DNA from: Myxococcus sp. RHSTA-1-4
GTDB lineage: Bacteria; Myxococcota; Myxococcia; Myxococcales; Myxococcaceae
NCBI RefSeq assembly: GCF_020037125.1
Contig: NZ_JAIQDG010000001.1
Location: 1-64,000, forward strand
Length of the DNA stretch: 64,000 nt
Reading direction: 5' to 3'
Shown here: in pieces, positions 43,233-50,296 of the stretch
How positions within the stretch are numbered: position 1 is the first letter of the stretch
Layout: every line of letters begins with the position of its first letter
Translations under genes and position numbers: made by a program
Notes under the pieces: model-generated
The model's database searches: none
What the model was told of the DNA's origin: nothing
The model's input: only the letters and a program-made list of their open reading frames with translations

Positions 43233-44618
43233 TCACCCCACCTCGCGCTCCGGGACGAACTCCTCAAGGTCGTTCTCCGCCTCGGCGGCCTCTTCATCCT
43301 GGAACGAGCTGGGCAGCAGACTGAACGGCAGCACCTTGGCCAGCGCCGCCAGCAGGAGGATGCCTCCGGGGGCCGCGAAGATGGCGAGCGCCGGAATCGC
43401 CTTCGCCACGTCGATGAGCTGCGCCTTCATGCGCTTGCGCTCCTCGCCCTCGAGCTTCTGGCCCCGCGCCACCTTCGACAGCAGCACCGCCAAATCCCCA
43501 GTCTCGCGGACCTCCTGCATGAGCCGCTGGAAGTTCTTCTCCAGCGTCTCCTGCATCCCCGCCACCATGTCCTCGCCCATGGCGCTCGCCGCGGCCGACA
43601 CGGTGAAGACATCCACGATGGAGCGGTGCCGCGCGTAGAACTCGGCCATCTCCAGCTCCAGCCGGGCCAGCTCCTCGCCAGGCACATGGAGCGCGTCCGC
43701 CAGCTCGCCGATGAACACCCGCTCGCGGCGCGTGCGCCGGCCGTCCACCAGGGCCGCCAGCAGCGTCTGCTCCAGCAGGAAGTGCCGCATGTCCACGCTG
43801 CGCACCTGCCGCACCACGTCCCGCACGGAGCGCCGCCGCTCGAAGGACTGCTTCACCGCCGCCTTCAGCTCCGCCTCCATGGCGTCCGGCAGCCGCAAGT
43901 CCTCCACCTGCTTCAGGATGGCCCGGCGCGCGGGCGGCCCCGGCAGCCGGTCCACGCAGGCCAGCCCCGTCAGCACGTCCACCAGCAGCGCCTTCTGCTT
44001 CGCCGCGAAGTCCAGCCGCCGCTGCGCCTGCTCGCGCTGGAACCGCCCGCTGGCGAAGTAGTCGATGGCCTGCCGGCAGAAGAGCTGCGCGTCCGCGTAC
44101 TGCGCGCCGTTGTGCAGCACCAGCCCGTACACCGGGTCGCCCGCCAGCGTCGGCTCCCGCTTGCGCAGCGCGGCCTCCACCTTCCCCACCAGCCGCTTCG
44201 GAATCTCGCCGCCCGCCGCCAACCGTGTCCCCAGCGCATCCGCCAGGTCCAGCTCCCCGGCGAGCACCGCGAACAGCAGCAGGAGCTGCTCCCGGCGGGG
44301 CCCTTCCGGCGCCCCCACCAGGCGCGCCAGGTCCAGCGCGAGCCGCGCCAACGTCTTCACCACCGCGCGGAAGAGCTGCTCCTCCAGCGCCCGCGTCTCC
44401 AGCTCCGTGGGAGGCGCCGTATCCGCCGAGGTGGGCACGTCCGCCGGGGTGCCGTACAGCAGCCCGCTGGCGCGCAGCGTGCGGCGCAGGTACGCGCGCG
44501 CCCGGGCGCGGCCGGACGCCAGCGTCCCGGCGGACGGCTCCGGCGAGGGCGAGCCCGCGGAGGCAATCGCCTCGTCCAGGAGGGGGACGAGCCATCCCGC
44601 CTTGCTGAAGTCCAACAC
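43233..44618 (-). CDS. TerB/LETM1-like protein, 461 aa
   Basis: The middle part is helical with TerB-like character (LLVDVLTGLACVDRLPGPPA, then RRERVFIGELADALHVPGEE). The C-terminal 90 residues resemble LETM1-related proteins: LMQEVRETGDLAVLLSKVAR, AKAIPALAIFAAPGGILLLA and LPFSLLPSSFQ. One strong hydrophobic helix lies there (about 412-435). In mitochondria LETM1 affects cation homeostasis and ribosome contact; in bacteria the LETM1-related group is poorly known. An acidic tail ends the protein (EEAAEAENDLEEFVPERE). The start is uncertain. I prefer the GTG at 44618, which has GGGGG 7 nt upstream; the frame runs on to an ATG at 44696. Confidence 0.75.
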   Translation of the reverse strand: MLDFSKAGWLVPLLDEAIASAGSPSPEPSAGTLASGRARARAYLRRTLRASGLLYGTPADVPTSADTAPPTELETRALEEQLFRAVVKTLARLALDLARLVGAPEGPRREQLLLLFAVLAGELDLADALGTRLAAGGEIPKRLVGKVEAALRKREPTLAGDPVYGLVLHNGAQYADAQLFCRQAIDYFASGRFQREQAQRRLDFAAKQKALLVDVLTGLACVDRLPGPPARRAILKQVEDLRLPDAMEAELKAAVKQSFERRRSVRDVVRQVRSVDMRHFLLEQTLLAALVDGRRTRRERVFIGELADALHVPGEELARLELEMAEFYARHRSIVDVFTVSAAASAMGEDMVAGMQETLEKNFQRLMQEVRETGDLAVLLSKVARGQKLEGEERKRMKAQLIDVAKAIPALAIFAAPGGILLLAALAKVLPFSLLPSSFQDEEAAEAENDLEEFVPEREVG

Positions 44619-44787
44619 CGGAACACCCCCGGACCCGCCGCCGGCACGCCCGGAGCAGTGAGCCCGGATGTAACCCAGCCGCCCTCCGGTTTCCACCCGG
44701 CCTGGGACGGGGCCCGCGCCCCCGGGCCGGCGGCCCCCAACCGGTGCTTCCCCCCGGCTCGGGAGCCCGCCGACCTGGGGAAAAGGA

Positions 44788-45627
44788 CTACAGGGCGGTG
44801 GCCTTCCCAGCCTCCAGGTCCATCACCTTCGCCGGGCCGCGCAGCTTCTTCAGCTCACCCCGCAGTGCGTCGGGGTTGCCCTGGAGCAGCGGGAAGGTGC
44901 CGTAGTGCATGGGGACCACGGTCTGCACCTTCAGCACCCGCGCGGCCTGAGCAGCCTCCGCCGGCCCCATGGTGAAGTGCCCGCCAATGGGCAGCATGGC
45001 CACCGTGGGCTTGAACTGGGTGGCGATGAGCGCCATGGACTCGAAGGCCGCGGTGTCGCCCGCGTGGTACAGGGTGGGGCCGTTGTCGATGGCCACCACG
45101 TACCCCAGCGGGGCGCCCGCGTACTGGGCCGGGGCCTTGGGGTCCGCGGCGTAGCTGCTGGAATGCACCGCCTCCACCAGGTGGATGGTGGCGTCCTTCA
45201 CCTTGAAGGTGCCGCCCGTGTTGGCGCCCACGGCCTGGGCCTCCGGCAGCCCCAGCAGGTTGATGAGCTCGAAGGAGCCGAACACCTTCGCGCCCGTCTT
45301 CTGGGCCAGGGCCTTGGCCTCACCCACATGGTCGAAGTGGCCATGGGTGAGGAGGATGGCGTCCAGCGCCTCCGGCTGGGCGACGCCCTGGGGAGCCTTC
45401 GGGTTGGTGAGCCACGGGTCGATGGCAATCACCGCCCCGCCCGGGGTGCGCACCACGAAGGCCGCGTGCCCCCACCACGTCACCTCCGTCTTCCCCTTCG
45501 CCGCCGCCGGGGCCTTCGCGCCCGCCGCGGCCTTCCCCGGGGCCGCCGCCGAGTTGCCCTGCGCCCCCGCCGTCCCGGCGATGGCCACCAGCGCGCCCAC
45601 CACCACTGCCACGAGCTTCGTCCGCAT
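44788..45627 (-). CDS. Exported metallo-beta-lactamase-fold hydrolase (UPF0173-like), 279 aa
   Basis: A signal peptide (MRTKLVAVVVGALVAIAGTAGAQ) and an Ala/Lys-rich linker precede a metal-dependent hydrolase domain: EVTWWGHAAFVV, IAIDPWLTNPKAP, the zinc motif LLTHGHFDHVG (His95, His97, Asp99, His100), LYHAGDTAAF, MLPIGGHFTMGPAEAAQAAR and VVPMHYGTFPLL. UPF0173 members such as YtkL are cytoplasmic, L-ascorbate-6-phosphate-lactonase-like enzymes; export of this one is unusual. The substrate is unknown. AGGAG lies 8 nt before the ATG at 45627. It is divergent from the HSP90-like gene, with 269 bp between. Confidence 0.88.
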   Translation of the reverse strand: MRTKLVAVVVGALVAIAGTAGAQGNSAAAPGKAAAGAKAPAAAKGKTEVTWWGHAAFVVRTPGGAVIAIDPWLTNPKAPQGVAQPEALDAILLTHGHFDHVGEAKALAQKTGAKVFGSFELINLLGLPEAQAVGANTGGTFKVKDATIHLVEAVHSSSYAADPKAPAQYAGAPLGYVVAIDNGPTLYHAGDTAAFESMALIATQFKPTVAMLPIGGHFTMGPAEAAQAARVLKVQTVVPMHYGTFPLLQGNPDALRGELKKLRGPAKVMDLEAGKATAL

Positions 45628-45896
45628 ACGTGTCGCTCCTGTGCTCGATATCGACTGCCGCCGTGGTGCCCGAGGGCACCCCACGGCCGGGCCGCCGCTT
45701 GTCATTCCCCGGGCGGCCATTCAAGGGCCTGGAGCACCTGCCTGCTCCGCGCCGGACAGATGCCCCGGCTGGCGGAGCGCCTCAAGCTCGATTCGACCGT
45801 CGATACGACGGGCATCCGGGCGGCCGGAGGGACTCCCGGGCGGGCCCAGGTTCCTTCCCCGCCAGGGGCGGGCGCTGGGCTAACGTCCCCACCGCC

Positions 45897-47750
45897 GTGG
45901 ACCACCGATTCCAAGTCAGCCTCCGCGGGGTCATCGACCTCCTGTCGCACCACCTGTACAGCTCGCCGGGGGTGTACGTGCGCGAGCTGCTCCAGAACGC
46001 CACGGACGCCATCCGCGCGCGCCAGCTCCTGGAGCCCGGGCACGCGGGCACCGTGCGGCTGGAGCTGATGGAGAAGCAGGATGGCAGCCCGCCCACCCTC
46101 CTCTTCAGCGACGACGGCGTGGGGCTGACGGAGGAGGAAATCCACCGCTTCCTGGCCACCATCGGCGAGTCCTCCAAGCGCGAGGCCCTGGCCGCCCGCC
46201 GCAACGACTTCATCGGCCAGTTCGGCATCGGCCTCCTGTCCTGCTTCATGGTGTGCGACGAACTGCTGGTGGTGACACGCTCGGCGCGCGGGGACGGACG
46301 GACGCTGGAGTGGCGCGGCCGGCACGACGGCACCTACGCCGTGCGCGAGTCCGAGCATCCGCTCGAGCGGCCGGGTACCCAGGTGTTCCTGGTGGCCCGC
46401 CCGGACATGACGGAGTGGTTCTCCGCCGAGCGCCTGCGGAGCCTGGCCCGGCACTACGGCGGCCTGCTCCCCTTCCCCATCCAGCTCACCGCGGGCGGCC
46501 GCACCGAGCGCCTCAACCCGGACGGCCCGCCCTGGCGCCGCGACTACGAGAGCGCCTCCGAGCGGCGCAAGGCGCTGCTGGCGTACGGGCGCGACGTGTT
46601 CGGCACGGACTTCATCGACTGCATCCCCCTGCGCTCGACGGCGGGGGACGTGGACGGGGTGGCCTTCGTGCTGCCGGCGTCGCCGCACTTCAACGCGCGG
46701 CAGAAGCACCGGGTGTACCTCAAGCACATGCTGCTGTCGGAGAGCGCGGAGAATCTGTTGCCGGAGTGGGCCTTCTTCGTGAAGTGCGTGGTGAACGCCA
46801 ACGCGCTGCGCCCCACCGCCAGCCGCGAGTCCTTCTACGAGGACGAGCCCCTGGCCCTGGCCCGCGAGGCGCTGGGGCAGTGCCTGCGCACGTACCTGGT
46901 GGAGCTGGCGCACGAGGACCCGCGCGCCTTGCAGCGGCTGATTGCCCTGCACGGGCTGAGCGTGAAGGCGCTGGCGCTGGACGACGACGACTTCTACCGG
47001 CTCGTCGTCAACTGGCTCCCCTTCGAGACGTCGCTGGGGGTGATGACGCTGGCGGACTACCGGCGCGCGCACCCGGTGGTGCGCTACACGCCCACGCTGG
47101 ACGGCTTCCGGCAGGTGGCGCGGGTGGCGGGGGCGCAGGGGCTGTGCATCATCAACGCGGCGTACACGCACGACGCGGCGCTCCTGGAGAAGCTGCCGCA
47201 CGTGGTGCCGGACGCGCAGGTGGAGCGCTTCTCCGCGGCGGACCTGCCGCAGAGCTTCGAGGAGCTGACGCTGGACGAGCGCGAGGCCGTCTTCCCGCTC
47301 GTGCGCATGGCGGAGCGGGTGCTGGCGCCGTTCCGCTGCGGGGTGGTGGTGAAGAAGTTCTTCCCCGCGGAGGTGCCCACGCTCTACGGCTCGGACGCGG
47401 AGGGCGCCTTCCGGCGCGACGCGGAGCGGGCGCGGGACGAGTCCGACGACCTCTACGCCGGGGTGCTGGAGGGGGTCATGGCGTCGGCGGGCGGAGAGCC
47501 GGCGCAGCTCTGCTTCAACCTGCACAACCCGGTGGTGCGCCGGCTGGCGGCGGTGACGGACCGGGAGCTGCTGAAGCTGTCGGTGGAGATGCTCTACGTG
47601 CAGGCGCTGCTGCTGGGCCACCATCCGCTGAACGCGCAGGAGATGGCGCTCTTGAATCAGGGCCTGCTGGGCCTCATCTCCGCGCAGCTCGGTGAAGGCG
47701 GCGGCGATGAGGGTGGCAACGGCGGCCCGGGCCCGAGGGGGTTCCACTGA
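45897..47750 (+). CDS. HSP90-family (HtpG-like) ATPase, 617 aa
   Basis: The N-terminal GHKL ATPase domain is clear: VYVRELLQNATDAIR at 27-40 with the catalytic Glu and Asn, LLFSDDGVGLTEEE at 68-81, and FIGQFGIGLLSCFMV at 105-119. The middle domain follows (FSAERLRSLARHYGGLLPFP, YLKHMLLSESAENLLPEWAF, ANALRPTASRESFYED with the conserved Arg that touches ATP). It is similar in length to HtpG (about 624) but diverges strongly in the C-terminal third, as in the actinobacterial and myxobacterial HSP90 side branch. It should be an ATP-driven chaperone or a signalling ATPase. The GTG at 45897 lacks a ribosome site; TAACGT lies 10 nt upstream. The stop overlaps the next start by 1 bp. Confidence 0.9.
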   Translation: MDHRFQVSLRGVIDLLSHHLYSSPGVYVRELLQNATDAIRARQLLEPGHAGTVRLELMEKQDGSPPTLLFSDDGVGLTEEEIHRFLATIGESSKREALAARRNDFIGQFGIGLLSCFMVCDELLVVTRSARGDGRTLEWRGRHDGTYAVRESEHPLERPGTQVFLVARPDMTEWFSAERLRSLARHYGGLLPFPIQLTAGGRTERLNPDGPPWRRDYESASERRKALLAYGRDVFGTDFIDCIPLRSTAGDVDGVAFVLPASPHFNARQKHRVYLKHMLLSESAENLLPEWAFFVKCVVNANALRPTASRESFYEDEPLALAREALGQCLRTYLVELAHEDPRALQRLIALHGLSVKALALDDDDFYRLVVNWLPFETSLGVMTLADYRRAHPVVRYTPTLDGFRQVARVAGAQGLCIINAAYTHDAALLEKLPHVVPDAQVERFSAADLPQSFEELTLDEREAVFPLVRMAERVLAPFRCGVVVKKFFPAEVPTLYGSDAEGAFRRDAERARDESDDLYAGVLEGVMASAGGEPAQLCFNLHNPVVRRLAAVTDRELLKLSVEMLYVQALLLGHHPLNAQEMALLNQGLLGLISAQLGEGGGDEGGNGGPGPRGFH

Positions 47751-48865
47751 TGTCCGGCGACTGGCGCGAACAGGCGCAGGGGCTCTGGGAGCAGGCGGAC
47801 GGGCTGGAGCCGGGCGAGGGCAAGGTGCGGCTGCTGGAGGAGGCGGTGCGGCTGGCGGACGCGCACTCGGACACGGGAATGGGCTACATGCTGCGCGACG
47901 CGCTCATCGACGCGGCGACGTTCGGCGGCTTCCCGGACAAGGCGCTGGTGGCCTTCGCGTGGTGCCGGGGGCAGCAGAAGAAGGACCCGAAGCGCTTCGA
48001 CCCGGAGGGGATGCTCTGGAAGCAGAAGTGGGTGGTGGGCCGCATCAAGGAGTTCCCGCACATCACCCGCAAGCAGATCGCCGACGCGCTGGACGACATG
48101 GAGCAGTGCTTCGCGACGGCGGATGCGGGGAAGCGCTCGGTGCTGAAGCTGCGCTACTTCGCGGCGCGGGAGATGGGGGACACGGCCGAGGCGGAGCGCC
48201 TGTGGGCCGCGTGGCTCGCCGCTCCGAGGGACCACCTCACGGACTGCCGGGCCTGCGAGCTGGATGACGAGCTGGACCACCACGTCGACAAGGGCGAGTG
48301 GGAGCTGGCGCTGCGCAAGGCGCGGCCGATTCTGGAGGGCCGGCAGGGCTGCGCGGAGATTCCGCACCTCACCTACGGCACGCTGCTGTATCCGCTCTTC
48401 AAGCTGGGCGACCTGGAGCGGGCCAGGGAGCTCCACCGGCGCGGCTACCCGATGGTGGCGAAGAACCGCGAGTTCCTGGCCACGGTGGGCGAGCACCTGG
48501 AGTTCCTCGCGTTGACGGACAACCTGTCGCGCGGGCTGACGCTGCTGGAGAAGCACCTGGGCTGGGCGCTGGACCACCCGAGCCACCGGGACAGGTTCAC
48601 CTTCTACGCGGCCGCCGCGTTCCTACTGGAGCGGATGCTGGCGGAGGGAAGCCGGGACGTGGTCAGCCTGCGGCTGCCGAAGAGCTTCCCCGGCCACCGC
48701 GCGGACAGCGGCTACGAGGTGAAGGCGCTGCACGCGTGGGTGCACGGGCAGGCGCGGGACATCGCGGCCCGGTTCGACACGCGCAACGGCACGGACCGCT
48801 TCTCGCGGCTGCTGGCGCGAGGACAAATCCTCTCCAAAGAAATCCGCCCTTTCCAGATAGACTAA
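47750..48865 (+). CDS. TPR-like partner of the HSP90-family protein, 371 aa
   Basis: The protein is wholly helical with TPR-type pairs: ALWEQ-like start (WREQAQGLWEQADGLEPGEG), KVRLLEEAVRLADAHSDTGM, ALDDMEQCFATADAGKRSVL, AREMGDTAEAERLWAAWLAA, PLFKLGDLERARELHRRGYP and DNLSRGLTLLEKHLGWALDH. No signal peptide is seen. Its ATG shares one base with the stop of the HSP90-like gene (TGATG), so translation is coupled and the products probably act together; eukaryotic HSP90 also uses TPR co-chaperones, but by an unrelated tail. CRACELDDELDHHVD and a few other Cys/His residues might bind metal. Codon use is that of the genome. Confidence 0.85.
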   Translation: MSGDWREQAQGLWEQADGLEPGEGKVRLLEEAVRLADAHSDTGMGYMLRDALIDAATFGGFPDKALVAFAWCRGQQKKDPKRFDPEGMLWKQKWVVGRIKEFPHITRKQIADALDDMEQCFATADAGKRSVLKLRYFAAREMGDTAEAERLWAAWLAAPRDHLTDCRACELDDELDHHVDKGEWELALRKARPILEGRQGCAEIPHLTYGTLLYPLFKLGDLERARELHRRGYPMVAKNREFLATVGEHLEFLALTDNLSRGLTLLEKHLGWALDHPSHRDRFTFYAAAAFLLERMLAEGSRDVVSLRLPKSFPGHRADSGYEVKALHAWVHGQARDIAARFDTRNGTDRFSRLLARGQILSKEIRPFQID

Positions 48866-48891
48866 CCCCCCCCCATCCAGCCCCAACCATA

Positions 48892-50286
48892 ATGACCACA
48901 CCACTGTCAGCCCCTCCGCCCTCACCACAAAGCCCCGACTACGCAACCGTCGCAATCAGATTCCTTGACAGCCTCAACAGTCTTCGAAAGTGCGCCACAA
49001 GCTACCTTCCGCTAATCGCCAAAATCGAAGGCAAACGGCTCGCACACATCGCCAAGGAGTCGGACGAAATTGCCGAATTAATCAAAACAGAATCACAAGA
49101 GAAAACACAAGAAGGAATCCGAAAGTTCAAGCAAATAGAGACCGACATACGAGAATTACAGGCAACAAGCCCCCTTCAAATTCTCGTAAGAAGTCTGTTT
49201 TTGGCGGTATTCAGCTACTTTGACGCATTCACGGGCGACCTGCTCAACGCACTGTACCATCAAAAACCAGAACTGCTGGACTCCATAGACAAGTCCATCA
49301 CCCTCAGGGAAATACTGCGTTCCAGGAGCATCAACGACATAAAAGAACAGGCAATCTCACGAGATATCGAACAGATCCGACGAGACAGCTATTCAGAACA
49401 ATTCAAGACACTCGAATCTCGATTCGGGATAAAGACGCTCCGCGAATTCAAGAACTGGTCAAAATTCATTGAATGCTCCCAGCGCAGAAACCTCTTCACC
49501 CATTGCGATGGAATCACATCAGACCAATACATTCAGGTATGCAAGCGAGAGGGCTATAGCTTCTCAACTGAACCTCCAATAGGCGAACGCCTTGAACTTC
49601 GCCGAGACTATTTCATGGACGCAATTGACATCGTCTATGAAGTCGGACTCAAGCTTGGTCAAACGCTATGGAGACAAGCGCTCCCGAATCAACTGGAGGC
49701 ACTTGACACCTTCCTCATCGCGCAGGCCTACTCCCTGCTTCAACAAGAGCGCTGGAAACTCGCCGAAGTCATTGGCGATTTTGGACTATCTCAGAAGAAG
49801 CACTCATCCGACGCGAACCGCAGGATTCTCCGCATCAACTACGCCCAGGCAATCAAATGGAGCGGAGATAACACACGGGCCAAGGATATTATCAACAGAG
49901 AGGACTGGTCGTCTTGCGCCGACGACTTCCAACTGTGCGCTGCGGTCCTGAATGACGATATCAAGAAAGCCGTCGCGCTCATGAGGAAAATTGGGAAATC
50001 CGGCGCATATGTAAACCAACTAAACTACAGCGAATGGCCAATTTTTCGCGAGCTTAGACACACAGAGGAATTCAAGGAGGCATACAGGTCGATTTACAAT
50101 GAGGCACTTGAGACCACCATTCAGCGAACAGCCAGCACCGAACTCCTAAAAATGGAGAGCAGCGCACCACAACTCTCCACGACAATTTCGCGCGATCAAA
50201 ACCAGAGCGGAGATGCCGCAACGCATTCTCTATCGAGCGCCATAGCTCAAACTGAACATGAGATTCCGAAGCCGAGTCTCGAATGA
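48892..50286 (+). CDS. Low-GC HEPN-like protein with TPR-like C terminus, 464 aa
   Basis: The gene is near 50% GC, with many A/T third positions, in a region of about 70% GC, so it was probably acquired recently. The product is helical. The motif RRNLFTH puts Arg199-Asn200 and His204 in the RN-x3-H pattern of HEPN ribonucleases, after long helices (LVRSLFLAVFSYFDAFTGDL) usual for RiboL-PSP-type HEPN domains. The C-terminal half (265-405) has TPR-like pairs (YSLLQQERWKLAEVIGDFGL, RINYAQAIKWSGDNTRAKDI). A polar, disordered tail ends it. HEPN enzymes cut RNA in toxin-antitoxin, abortive-infection and CRISPR systems; that role here is inference. It begins 26 bp after the TPR gene, in the same direction, in a very C-rich leader without a clear ribosome site. 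Confidence 0.8.
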   Translation: MTTPLSAPPPSPQSPDYATVAIRFLDSLNSLRKCATSYLPLIAKIEGKRLAHIAKESDEIAELIKTESQEKTQEGIRKFKQIETDIRELQATSPLQILVRSLFLAVFSYFDAFTGDLLNALYHQKPELLDSIDKSITLREILRSRSINDIKEQAISRDIEQIRRDSYSEQFKTLESRFGIKTLREFKNWSKFIECSQRRNLFTHCDGITSDQYIQVCKREGYSFSTEPPIGERLELRRDYFMDAIDIVYEVGLKLGQTLWRQALPNQLEALDTFLIAQAYSLLQQERWKLAEVIGDFGLSQKKHSSDANRRILRINYAQAIKWSGDNTRAKDIINREDWSSCADDFQLCAAVLNDDIKKAVALMRKIGKSGAYVNQLNYSEWPIFRELRHTEEFKEAYRSIYNEALETTIQRTASTELLKMESSAPQLSTTISRDQNQSGDAATHSLSSAIAQTEHEIPKPSLE

Positions 50287-50296
50287 TAAGACACGG

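Noticed and set aside
45628..45896. A CIRCE or HrcA-type heat-shock operator before the HSP90-like gene
   Set aside because: The TTAGCACTC-N9-GAGTGCTAA pattern is absent; short TCGA-type palindromes there are too small to call.
48866..48891. An attachment site or insertion-element end at the left border of the low-GC gene
   Set aside because: The 26 bp are C-rich but no direct or inverted repeat was found at 48866-48891 and 50287-50296, so no mobile-element boundary can be claimed.
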